Source: Bradyrhizobium ivorense
GTDB lineage: Bacteria; Pseudomonadota; Alphaproteobacteria; Rhizobiales; Xanthobacteraceae
NCBI RefSeq assembly: GCF_900696085.1
Contig: NZ_CAADFC020000004.1
Coordinates: 620,001 to 684,000 of the forward strand
Direction of reading: 5' to 3'
Length of the DNA: 64,000 nucleotides
Shown one piece after another: positions 47,709 through 56,006 of the stretch; the first letter of the stretch is position 1, and every line of letters starts with the position of its first letter. The notes under the pieces are model-generated. The model searched no databases. It had not been told where the DNA came from and saw only the letters and a program-made list of their open reading frames with translations. The translations under genes were made by a program, and so were the position numbers.

Positions 47709-48120
47709 AGTCTCGCCGTTGCTGGAAATGCGGCGAAAATCTACGGGGCAAAGCCTTTAGGTTTGGTATCTTTCGGAACCCGAATTTATCCGGTCGAGAC
47801 CCTTGTTTCATAAGGGAAATCCGACCGCTACCGCTTGGTTCGAAGCGCGCACGCCGATTTCATGCGTCCTTATCGGCACCGCAGCTGACACTGGCCTGCC
47901 GGCAAAGGCTTGGTATGGTCGCGCCGGTTGGCGTGGCATCTGGAAGAGCGTTCGTTACTATGATACCGTTTCTGGGGGATTCGGCGATTTTTCTGCGATC
48001 GGATCGCCGTCTGTGGCATAGATCACACATGCGGTTAGGACATTGCCGTAATGTGAAGAATCTTGGCTCTCGCGTCGAACCACGCGCCATCCCCCTCAGA
48101 CCAACTTTGCGAGACGGCCA
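47709..48120. other. Intergenic region upstream of the second ECF pair
   Basis: About 410 bp between divergent genes. It contains a CRP/FNR-like site TGTGG-N6-TCACA at 48012-48027, one base off the TGTGA-N6-TCACA consensus, about 95 bases before the sigma start. No gene is supported; the open frames in the region have no family features. Confidence 0.5.
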
Positions 48121-48690
48121 TTGAGCGCGACACAGGCGGCTTCAGACGACGTTCTGATCGCTCGGATCGCTCAAGGCGACCGGCTCGCCATGCAGGTGCT
48201 GTACGGGCGGCACCATGTCAGGGTGTTCCGCTTCGGGCTCCGGCTGGTGCGGGACGAACAGGTCGCAGAGGATCTCATCAGCGAGGTCTTCCTCGATGTG
48301 TGGCGTCAGGCGGGCAAGTTCGAGGGACGTTCCGCCGTTTCAACCTGGCTGCTGGCGATTACCCGGTTCAAGGCGTTGTCTGCGCTCCGGCGCAGGAAGG
48401 ACGCGGAGCTGGATGATGAGGCCGCGAACGCGATCGAGGACACGTCCGACGATCCGGAAACGGTGGTGCAGAAGAAGGACACCGGTGACGCGCTGCGTAA
48501 GTGCCTGAGGGGGCTGTCCGCGGAACATCGGGAGATCGTCGATCTTGTCTACTATCACGAGAAATCCGTGGAAGACGTCGCAGAGATCGTCGGGATTCCG
48601 GAGAACACCGTGAAGACGCGCCTGTTCTATGCGCGCAAGAAACTTGCCGAGCTGCTGAAGGCGGCGGGCATCGAACGAGGTTGGCCATGA
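48121..48690 (+). CDS. ECF sigma factor
   Basis: The 189-residue protein has region 2 (residues 15-85: LYGRHHVRVFRFGLRLVRDEQVAEDLISEVFLDVWRQAGKFEGRS, STWLLAITRFKALSALRRRK) and region 4 (about 125-180: LSAEHREIVDLVYYHEKSVEDVAEIVGIPENTVKTRLFYARKKL). The start appears to be TTG 48121, preceded by GAGACGG; no ATG/GTG is better placed. The stop overlaps the anti-sigma ATG (ATGA). The middle linker is acidic, as in several alphaproteobacterial stress sigma factors. Confidence 0.9.
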   Translation: MSATQAASDDVLIARIAQGDRLAMQVLYGRHHVRVFRFGLRLVRDEQVAEDLISEVFLDVWRQAGKFEGRSAVSTWLLAITRFKALSALRRRKDAELDDEAANAIEDTSDDPETVVQKKDTGDALRKCLRGLSAEHREIVDLVYYHEKSVEDVAEIVGIPENTVKTRLFYARKKLAELLKAAGIERGWP

Positions 48691-49421
48691 AGGCTGCGAG
48701 CAACAAGGTGCTGGATCAAGAGCCCGGCGATATCGAGATGCTGCTGCCCTGGCATGCCGCCGGCACGCTGAACGCACGCGACGCCCGCCGCGTCGAGGAT
48801 GCGCTCGCCCGCGATCCGGAGCTCGCCAGGCAATATGCTGTCATCCGCGAGGAATATGCCGAGACCATCCGGCTCAACGAAAGCCTCGGTGCGCCGTCGG
48901 CCCGCGCCATGCGGAAGCTGTTCGCGGCGATCGATGCCGAGCCCGAGCGCAAGCCGTCGGCGTCGGCACGGATCTCGGGCTCTGTTTCCGAGTTCTTTGC
49001 AAAATTGTCGCCGCGGACGCTGGCCTGGTCGGCCAGCGCAGGCGCCATCGTCGTGCTGCTGCAGGCCGGCGTGATCGGCGCGGTGTTGATGCAGAACCAG
49101 CCGGCCCCGATCAAGACGGCGTCGATCCAGTTTGACGACCGCGCCGCCGCGCCGAATGCGCCGATCACCCGCGACCTCCGGGCTGCACCTGCGCCTGCAA
49201 CCGCTGCGCCGACCCGGTTGCTGCTGCGCTTCACGCCGGATGCACGGGTCGCCGACATCACCGCGCTGCTCGACAATTATCAGGCCACGATCGATGGCGC
49301 CAAAGGCGGCGTGTTCCGGGTGCAGTTCGGCAACCGCACCTTGAACAAGGACGACGTCGCGGCGACCATCGCCCGACTGCAGAAGGAGAAGATCGTCAAC
49401 TTCGCCGCCGAGACGCCGTAA
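48687..49421 (+). CDS. Anti-sigma factor-like membrane protein
   Basis: The 244-residue protein follows the sigma gene by a four-base overlap and is inferred to regulate it. The N-terminal part (PGDIEMLLPWHAAGTLNARDARRVEDALARDPELARQYAVIREEYAE) looks like the sigma-binding domain of anti-sigma factors, without the full zinc HxxxCxxC. One membrane segment is near residues 108-130 (LAWSASAGAIVVLLQAGVIGAV). The periplasmic tail ends in a small alpha/beta domain (LLLRFTPDARVADITALLDNYQATIDG) resembling a receiver of external signals. Confidence 0.84.
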   Translation: MKAASNKVLDQEPGDIEMLLPWHAAGTLNARDARRVEDALARDPELARQYAVIREEYAETIRLNESLGAPSARAMRKLFAAIDAEPERKPSASARISGSVSEFFAKLSPRTLAWSASAGAIVVLLQAGVIGAVLMQNQPAPIKTASIQFDDRAAAPNAPITRDLRAAPAPATAAPTRLLLRFTPDARVADITALLDNYQATIDGAKGGVFRVQFGNRTLNKDDVAATIARLQKEKIVNFAAETP

Positions 49422-49540
49422 GCGACGCGGCTGTCGCTCGATTGCTGGGCGACCCTTGCAGGTTCGGCGCACGCCCAGGACTTCATGCAGCCAAGCATTG
49501 GCCGCGCCGCGCGGCTGCGGATCAATCTCAACATCAGGGT

Positions 49541-50390
49541 TAGGTGGTGTGGACTCTAGGGATTCCCTTTTGGGGGCAAATCAGATTCAAGATTGCTTTT
49601 GGGGAGGCAGTCTTGGGTGTGATGGATCGGCTGGTGTTGAGCGACGCGGCGTGGGAGCGGATGGCGCCGCTGATCATACCGGCCTGACCAGAAGGGCTCG
49701 ACCGGCCGCGACAATCGGATGTTCGTGGAGGGTGTGCTTTGGATCGTGCGTACGGGCGCTCCCTGGCGTGATCTTCCGGAGACGTTCGGAGACTGGAACA
49801 GCGTGTTCCGGCGCTTCAGTCGATGGAGCGCCAAAGGCGTCTGGTGCCGCATCTTCGAGGCGATGTCCGATGACCCCGACTTCGAATATTTGATCGTCGA
49901 TTCCACCATCGTCCGAGCCCATCAGCATGCTGCCGGGGCCAAAAAAGGGGGTCTGAAGATCAGGCGATTGGCCGTTCGCGCGGCGGCCTGAGCACCAAGA
50001 TACATATGGCCGTTCGCGGCTTGGGATGTCCCGTACGGTTCACGATCACCGCGGGTCAGAAGGGCGATGCACCGCAAGCTGCCGAATTGATCGAAGGGTT
50101 GCCTGCCGAGGTGGTCATGGGCGACACGGCCTATGACGCCGATCACTTACGCCAAGCCATCGCAGCCAAAGGGGCGCTCGCCGTCATCCCCAACAACCCG
50201 TCACGAGCGCTCAATCATCCGCTCGACAAGTGTCTCTATACCCAGCGCCACCTCGTCGAATGCTGCTTCTCAAAGCTCAAGCAATTCCGCCGCGTCGCAA
50301 CCCGCTTCGAAAAGACCGCTCGAAATTATCGGGCGGTCGTCACCCTCGCAGCCATCATTCTCTGGCTGCGGTAAGTGTCCACACCACCTA
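49541..50390. mobile_element. IS5-family insertion sequence with 17-bp inverted ends
   Basis: The left end TAGGTGGTGTGGACTCT (49541-49557) and the right end AGTGTCCACACCACCTA (50374-50390) are inverted repeats with one mismatch. The first and last TA would be the target duplication. The element is about 850 bp and encodes an IS5-type (IS427-like) transposase read from two frames, now broken. Confidence 0.88.
49622..50374 (+). pseudogene. IS5-family transposase, frame-broken
   Basis: The transposase shows the IS5-type pattern (VLWIVRTGAPWRDLPETFGDWNSV, DSTIVRAHQHAAGAKKGG, TAYDADHLRQAI, LVECCFSKLKQFRRVATRFEKTARNYRAVV). Near 49677-49685 about two bases appear to be missing, so the N-terminal frame from ATG 49622 ends at a TGA (49685-49687) and the catalytic part must be read from another frame. 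A second switch, one base back, is required near the A6G4 run at 49941-49950; in related elements such a switch is programmed. The first fault probably makes this copy inactive. Confidence 0.85.
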
Positions 50391-50649
50391 GGGCGCCTGG
50401 CCGCGACGATCTGTTCGGGCAGGCGAGGCGGATGCTCTCGCGGCCGTGATCGCGGTAGTCAACGCAGCCGGCGCGCCGGTCGCAGCCGTTGTGGACAAAC
50501 CGTCGCAGCCATCGCAGCTGCCTGATGGCAATAACACTTCCGTGAGCCGCGCGTTGAATGATACCGCACCGTCGATGGCGCTGGACGAATCCAGCGCAAA
50601 ACGCCCTGCGGCGCAGTGATTTTCGACGTTGAACGCGCGAAATGATGCG

Positions 50650-50832
50650 CTGGAACCGCGCAGCGCGAAGGTTAAAAAAATGGCCGGGGGTTTGAACGTC
50701 GGCGCTGCTCTCACGACTTATATGCGTGGGAGCGGTTTACCCTCCCCGGCTATATCAGGCGCGAGCGCCCATCCACCCCAAGCGCCCATATGGCTTTGAC
50801 CCGTCCGGTTGTCCCCCCGGACGGGTCTTTCA
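50650..50832 (+). ncRNA. Candidate small RNA ending at an intrinsic terminator
   Basis: The segment carries hairpins including GTGGGAGCGG...CCTCCCC-type pairing and the G-rich loop GGCCGGGGGTTTG, and stops at the terminator 50798-50827 plus TTTC. No protein gene ends here. The 5' end is not defined. This is inference from position and structure; no known RNA family is claimed. Confidence 0.35.
50798..50830 (+). terminator. Intrinsic terminator
   Basis: An 11-bp perfect stem GACCCGTCCGG/CCGGACGGGTC with an 8-base loop is followed by TTTC. No annotated gene ends directly upstream. Confidence 0.82.
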
Positions 50833-51159
50833 TTTCCGGGTACGCCTTACGTAACGCGAGACGCAATCGATCAACCAGTCCCGCGCATCAGTCGCGCGAT
50901 GCCCGCTGCGACGAAATGGTGTGGATCGTTCAGCAACGCCCCGCTGTGGAAGCGCTGTGCATCGCCACCATACAAGCCGATGACTTGACTGAGGATACGG
51001 CGAGAAACCCCGTAGTGGTGCGGACTTCTTTCGTCACCCGGCGTCGATTAAGAATTTAGTTAGACTTTATTTACCTTTTCCACAGAATATCGATGTCACG
51101 TCGAGTTGATTCGGTTCGGTTGCGTCTGCGTCGGTTTCTCTCCCTGCGGGCAAAGTGGA

Positions 51160-51639
51160 ATGACACACCGGACTGACGTGGCCAGAGGCCAGGAGATCGT
51201 TGCGCGCTGGTGCAACCTGGCCGAGCAACGACTGGAACACCTCACCGAACTGTTCGAGACCGGGCGCTGGCGGCGCTATCACACCGAGCAGGCATTTCTC
51301 GAAAACATCAAGGAAGCGCGCGCCGCGGTCGACACCTGGCGCGAACTGCTGACGCGCGAGGCCTCGCTCGACAATTCGCCGATCGACCTGTCCTGGCTCG
51401 GCCGCGGCACGTCTAAGCTGCCGCTGCGCGATGTCATGCCGGCACCGGAGCGCCGGCCGGAGGCCGCCGCGCTGGCTGAAGCCACCATGACCGCGGTCGC
51501 GGCCGCGCTCGAAACGGTGACCGCGGTGCTGGAGGAGGCGCCCGCCGTGGCCGACGCGCCGCCGCTGAAGATGCCCGCGCCGGTGCTCGATCTCGACGCG
51601 ATCAAGGCGCGCTATCCGCTGCTGCGCAACACGCTGTAG
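51160..51639 (+). CDS. TIGR03809-like small helical protein
   Basis: The 159-residue protein has an N-terminal helical region (ARGQEIVARWCNLAEQRLEHLTELFETGRWRRYHTEQAFLENIKEARAAVDTWRELLTRE) like the TIGR03809 family. In rhizobia that family is typically encoded beside the Tat-exported beta-helix protein family TIGR03808, which is also the next gene here on the opposite strand. The tail is Ala/Val/Pro-rich. It has no signal peptide. The start follows AGTGGA. The role is unknown; the paired occurrence suggests a shared pathway. Confidence 0.72.
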   Translation: MTHRTDVARGQEIVARWCNLAEQRLEHLTELFETGRWRRYHTEQAFLENIKEARAAVDTWRELLTREASLDNSPIDLSWLGRGTSKLPLRDVMPAPERRPEAAALAEATMTAVAAALETVTAVLEEAPAVADAPPLKMPAPVLDLDAIKARYPLLRNTL

Positions 51640-51661
51640 CAATCATTTTCCGGATCATGCG

Positions 51662-53032
51662 CTAACGCCGCACCGCGTTCGCACCCACCGTCAGCTGCGC
51701 ATATTGCTGGGCGCCGCCGGCCGACAGGTCGGTCGTGATCGGGCGGGCGTGATCGAGCCCGACGATCGCGCCGCGCGGGGTTTCCGAGATCACATTGTTG
51801 TTGATCAGCGCGGTGCCGGCGCCCGGTACCACCGAGACACCGATGCCGACAGGGGCGTTGCGGATCACGTTGCCGGAGATCGCGACGTCGCGCAGATATT
51901 TGCCCCAGCCGGCGACGATGCCGAAGGTCGGCGCGTTCTCGACCACGTTGCCGGTGACCGAGGTGTCGGCCTCGACATAGATGCCGATGCCGGCGCCGTC
52001 GTTGGGGTCGGTGCCGACCGGGCGTTTCGGCAGCAAATTGCGGAAGATGTTGCCCTGGACCACCGCGATGCGGCCGCCTTCGTTGAAATTGCACACGGAG
52101 ACGCCGATCGCGGCGCCGTCGACGGTGTTGTTGGCGATCACGGCGGCCTCGAAGGCGAACTCCGAATAGAGCGCGACCTCGCGGACATTGCTGACGCTGT
52201 TGTCGGTGATGTGGATATTGGACGCCGAATTGCCGCGCACCGCGGAGAAGTCGCAGTTTTTGATGCGGTTGCCGCGCACGATCACGTTGCCGGCGCGGAA
52301 CGCGTTGATGGCGTTGCCGTACTGCCCGGAGCCGCCTGGGCCGGCCTTGATGTCCTCGATGCGGTTGTCGGCGACGATCGAGCCGTCGTCGCCGATCGCC
52401 GTGCGCAGGATCTCGATGCCGTTGTCGTTGGTGCCCTTGATGGTGTTGCGCGCGACCATCAGGCCGAGCGCATCGAACGACACCAGCGCGGTGGTCGCGA
52501 TGTCGGTGAAGAAATTGTTGCTGACGTCGCCCGAGATCTGCTCGAACCAGATGCCGTTGCCGCCGCTGCCGATGAACTGGCAATCGGTGATGCGGATGTC
52601 GCGGCCGGACAGGCAATGCACCAGGCCGCGCCGGTTCGGCAGCGGAATTTTGCCGCCGTCGAAGGTGAGGCCCATCAGCACAATGCCGCCGGCGCCCTGG
52701 CTTTCCAGCAGCGAGGCGCCGCCATTGAACACCAGCCGGCTGGCGCCGCGCACGCCGATCAACTGGCTGCCGGGTGAAAGGCTCAGCGGCCCGGTGCGGT
52801 AGACGCCGGGCGGGAACGCCAGCGGCACCTGCGCACGCGCGGCCTCATCGATCGCGCGCTGCAGATTGCGGGTCTGGTCGTCGGGGCTGCCCGGACGCGC
52901 ACCATATTGCGTGACGTCGCGGCCGAGCGAGCCGGCCGCTTGCGCCGCGCGGGCGGCGTCGGGCGACATGGCAAGCGCGCCGGCGACGCCGGCGGCGGAA
53001 GCTCCGATCAGGTGACGGCGGTTGACGTCCAT
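51662..53032 (-). CDS. Tat-exported right-handed beta-helix protein (TIGR03808-like)
   Basis: The 456-residue protein begins with a twin-arginine signal (MDVNRRHLIGASAAGVAGALAMSPDAARA). A right-handed parallel beta-helix of about 18 short repeats follows, each with the pattern I-x-x-N-x-I/V (for example IVADNRIEDIKAG, VIVRGNRIKNCDFSAV, HITDNSVSNVREV). The opening block (DVTQYGARPGSPDDQTRNLQRAIDEAARAQVPLAFPPGVY) is the pectate-lyase-superfamily lead-in. Such proteins may bind or cleave polysaccharide, but the catalytic residues of a lyase or hydrolase were not identified. Start at 53032 is set by the Tat signal. Confidence 0.88.
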   Translation of the reverse strand: MDVNRRHLIGASAAGVAGALAMSPDAARAAQAAGSLGRDVTQYGARPGSPDDQTRNLQRAIDEAARAQVPLAFPPGVYRTGPLSLSPGSQLIGVRGASRLVFNGGASLLESQGAGGIVLMGLTFDGGKIPLPNRRGLVHCLSGRDIRITDCQFIGSGGNGIWFEQISGDVSNNFFTDIATTALVSFDALGLMVARNTIKGTNDNGIEILRTAIGDDGSIVADNRIEDIKAGPGGSGQYGNAINAFRAGNVIVRGNRIKNCDFSAVRGNSASNIHITDNSVSNVREVALYSEFAFEAAVIANNTVDGAAIGVSVCNFNEGGRIAVVQGNIFRNLLPKRPVGTDPNDGAGIGIYVEADTSVTGNVVENAPTFGIVAGWGKYLRDVAISGNVIRNAPVGIGVSVVPGAGTALINNNVISETPRGAIVGLDHARPITTDLSAGGAQQYAQLTVGANAVRR

Positions 53033-53224
53033 AATCCGTGGTCCTCGCTGAACAGCGAGCGTGACGTTCGCCCCTGCTAGGTAGCGCGAAATGCGGCGCC
53101 GCATGGTGAACACACCGACGCAGCGGGGCGATTGTTGGCGGTAGGGTTAATCGCCGGTGCAACTGACGGCGCTCTGCGATGATTGCGGGGATGACGGTGA
53201 TGGGTTTGAGCGTGCATCTGCATT
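53033..53224. other. Short gene-free stretch beside a large repeat
   Basis: The promoter of the beta-helix gene should lie here. No gene or RNA is recognised. Confidence 0.45.
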
Positions 53225-53640
53225 CTCGCGACGTGTTTCGTCCGAGCCTTGTTTATCGTTTCGCCCTCGAGAACAGAGGGCGCAGGGAATGCCGGGGGCG
53301 CGCTGCACCCGCGGTCTCGTGTGCCAATGGGTAGAAAGTGACGCACACGAGCATACAGGTTCAGCGGAGGCACTCCGGCATTCCCTGCGCGATGGTTTTA
53401 CGGCCTATACGTGCTCACCCCGGCGAGACTGGGCTTTGTTGTCACCGCCTTCGCAAAAACGCTTGCGCGTTTTGCGAGAGGACACCTGCCACTAGGGCGT
53501 CAGGCCTGCACGATTTCACCGTCCCCTGCGGCACGTTCGTCTCGTGCGCCGCAGCGGCCACCGCATCTCACCGCAACACTCGTGACGATCGCGAAGCGCC
53601 CCTCGATCGGGTGAGACGGGCGAGACCATAGGATAATTTT
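53225..53640. repeat. Large structured intergenic repeat with nested inverted arms
   Basis: Perfect 16-bp arms GCGCAGGGAATGCCGG (53280-53295) and CCGGCATTCCCTGCGC (53375-53390) enclose inner arms TCGTGTGC (53317-53324) and GCACACGA (53343-53350), giving a 111-bp hairpin. The right part ends with a 28-bp segment (53593-53620) that is repeated at 58598-58625. It has the look of a dispersed rhizobial repeat. Confidence 0.75.
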
Positions 53641-53937
53641 CCGTTCGTGTAAACCGAAATATTGTTGCGACGAGGGCTTGACGGTTTTTTGGCTGACTTG
53701 CCCGTCGTGTCGAATGCGCAACACTCTGGGAGACTGCTCCGCAGGATGGGTAGAGTAAAGCGAAACTCATCATCTCACCGCGGGCAGGCCATTGAGATTT
53801 TCTTGAAGCGTCAGATGCCGGCGAGTGGCCGTCAGCCGATCGCCGCTTACGACCCGCGCGAGCATGGGCCCCTAGCCCGAGGGCAACGCCCTATGCTTTA
53901 ATATGTCCGGCGGATCGACCGATCTCGGGAGGCCGTT
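53641..53937. other. Leader region of the cyclase-TPR gene
   Basis: A 297-bp, less GC-rich stretch. It holds the ribosome site GGGAGG at 53927-53932 for the next gene, but no recognisable promoter. A 79-codon frame here shows no family features. Confidence 0.45.
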
Positions 53938-55713
53938 TTGACCGGCAATCGCGTTGAACGGCGGCTTGCAGCTATCCTTGCGGCTGATGTGGCGGGCTAT
54001 AGCCGCCTGACCGGCTTGGACGAGGAAGGGACACACCTCCGGCTGAGGGAGCGTCTGCGTGGACTCGCTGATCCCAAGATCAGCGAGCACCGTGGCAAGG
54101 TCGTCAAGCACACCGGCGATGGCGTGCTTGCCGAGTTCTGCAGTGTCGTGGATGCAGTGCGCTGCGCCATCGAGGTTCAGCGCGGTATGGCTGAGCGAAA
54201 TGCCACGGTGCCGCAGGTCAAGCGGATCGAATTCCGCATTGGCATCCATGTCGGCGACATCATCGTCGATGAGAACGATATCTTTGGAGATGGCGTCAAT
54301 ATCGCCGCGCGCCTCGAAGGCATCGCGGAGCCCGGCGGGATCTGCATCTCGGACGACGCGCAACGTCAAATCCGCGGCAAGATCGATACTGCCTGCGAGG
54401 ACATGGGCTCGCAGAACCTGAAAAACATCGCTGAGCCGATGCGCGCGTGGCGGTTGAGGATCAATGCGGGCGGTTCAGCGGCCGCGCCGACCGAGCCGCC
54501 CGAAAGCACGCAAGCTCTGGCGCTCCCGGACAAGCCGTCGATCGCCGTGCTGCCGTTCGAGAACATGAGCGGCGACCCCGAGCAGGAATACTTCGCGGAC
54601 GGAATGGTCGAGGAGATCATCACTGCGCTGTCCCGCTTCAAATGGCTGTTCGTCATCGCGCGAAATTCAAGCTTCACCTTCAAGGGCCGAGCCGTCGACA
54701 TCAAGGAGGTCGGACGCAAGCTTGGCGTCCGTTATGTCCTTGAGGGGTCGGTGCGCAAGGCGGCGGGGAAAGTTCGGATCACCGGGCAGTTGATCGATGC
54801 GGTGACCGGAGCGCACATTTGGGCAGACAGGTTCGAGCGTGACCTAACGGACGTGTTTGCCCTCCAGGACGAGGTGACGGTTGCCGTTGTCTCGGCCATT
54901 CAGCCAAAACTGCTTCAAACAGAAATCGACCTGTCGGCACGGCGGCGACCGGAGAACCTCACCGCCTATGATTTCTATCTCCGCGCCATGCAGCAGTATT
55001 ACCTCATGACCCCCGAAGGGTTGGCGGAGGCGATCAGGCTGGCGCATCGTGCTCTGGAGCTTGACCCGCGGTTCGGCCTTGTCGCTGCTCTGGCAGGCCA
55101 CTGTCACATGCGGAACGTCATTTGGGGGCATGCGATCGATCCTCAATTCGACCGTAAGGAAGCCGTGCGGTTTCTTCGCCTGGCATTGAGCATCGACGAT
55201 GGTGATTCGGAGACGTTGGCATGGGTTTCCCTCATCTCGGCGTACATGGTCGGCGACAGCGAAAGTGAGGTCGAAATGGCTGACCGGGCGGTCGCGCTCA
55301 ACCCCAATTCATATCGTGCATGGCACTGCAGAGGCCAAGTCTATCGAATTGCAGGGCTTCCGGAGGAAGCGGTCCGGAGCTTCGAACGTGCCATCCGCCT
55401 GAGCCCGGTAGACCCGCGGCTACCCATAACGTTTGTTGCGATGGGGATGGCCTTTGTTGAGCTTCGCCGCTTTGACGAGGCGATTGTCGCGGGGAATAGA
55501 AGCCGACGTCAGAACGCCTCCTACTCGACGGCTTACCGTTGTCTCGCGTCCGCCTTCGCCCATCTTGGGCGCGACGTCGAGGCGCGTGAGGCGGCGGCGC
55601 TCGTGCTTCAGCTCGATCCCGCCTTTACAATATCTGCGTTGATCGCCCGGGGCGGGTACTTGAACGCGAAGCTGCTGATTGAGGGTCTTCGGAAGGCGGG
55701 GTTGCCCGAATGA
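53938..55713 (+). CDS. Class III adenylate cyclase with TolB-like and TPR domains
   Basis: The 591-residue protein has an N-terminal class III cyclase domain (about residues 1-175) with metal-binding D17 (AADVAGYS) and D61 (HTGDGVLAEF). A TolB/FlgO-like segment follows (about 190-330; SIAVLPFENMSGDPEQEYFADGMVEEIITALSRF), then a TPR array (about 345-590). This architecture is common in Bradyrhizobium, where dozens of paralogues occur. The TTG start is supported by GGGAGG five bases upstream. It is predicted to make cAMP (or cGMP) and to bind partner proteins through the TPR part. Confidence 0.92.
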   Translation: MTGNRVERRLAAILAADVAGYSRLTGLDEEGTHLRLRERLRGLADPKISEHRGKVVKHTGDGVLAEFCSVVDAVRCAIEVQRGMAERNATVPQVKRIEFRIGIHVGDIIVDENDIFGDGVNIAARLEGIAEPGGICISDDAQRQIRGKIDTACEDMGSQNLKNIAEPMRAWRLRINAGGSAAAPTEPPESTQALALPDKPSIAVLPFENMSGDPEQEYFADGMVEEIITALSRFKWLFVIARNSSFTFKGRAVDIKEVGRKLGVRYVLEGSVRKAAGKVRITGQLIDAVTGAHIWADRFERDLTDVFALQDEVTVAVVSAIQPKLLQTEIDLSARRRPENLTAYDFYLRAMQQYYLMTPEGLAEAIRLAHRALELDPRFGLVAALAGHCHMRNVIWGHAIDPQFDRKEAVRFLRLALSIDDGDSETLAWVSLISAYMVGDSESEVEMADRAVALNPNSYRAWHCRGQVYRIAGLPEEAVRSFERAIRLSPVDPRLPITFVAMGMAFVELRRFDEAIVAGNRSRRQNASYSTAYRCLASAFAHLGRDVEAREAAALVLQLDPAFTISALIARGGYLNAKLLIEGLRKAGLPE

Positions 55714-56006
55714 TTGGTGCTCGGCCGCGCCGATCGGGTGATCGAATAGCTGCATTTACGAGCATTCGAACGCAGCAGTTACTGTTAGGTCAATGGTGCT
55801 GCCCGATGGGTTCCTGGTTCCGAAGGTGCCTCGTACCCCTCTACTCTCGATCCAGCGGCCATGCTTTGGTCAAAACTGCGTTGAGTGTTTGGCAGGGGGC
55901 GCCGACATTAGTGAAAAAATGCAATTGCCCTCGTTCGGGTGATATCTGACCGGGTGCCAGGTCGCTCCCTGCCGTATTCTTGAGGTGCCCACCGCAAAGG
56001 CTTGTG

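Larger units (their letters stand above)
50391..51159. other. Gene-poor region with a candidate small RNA
   Basis: About 770 bp follow the insertion sequence with no convincing protein gene. The left part may be the remains of a reading frame cut by the IS. The middle part (about 50650-50830) is G+C-balanced, structured and ends in a strong terminator. Nothing was recognised in 50840-51159 except a TTTTCCACAG sequence near 51076, one base from a DnaA box. Confidence 0.5.

Noticed and set aside
47774..47800. GGAAC near 47775 considered as an EcfG promoter
   Set aside because: No CGTT at 16-17 bases downstream.
50790..51059. 89-codon frame across the terminator at 50798
   Set aside because: It runs through an intrinsic terminator and shows no family sequence.
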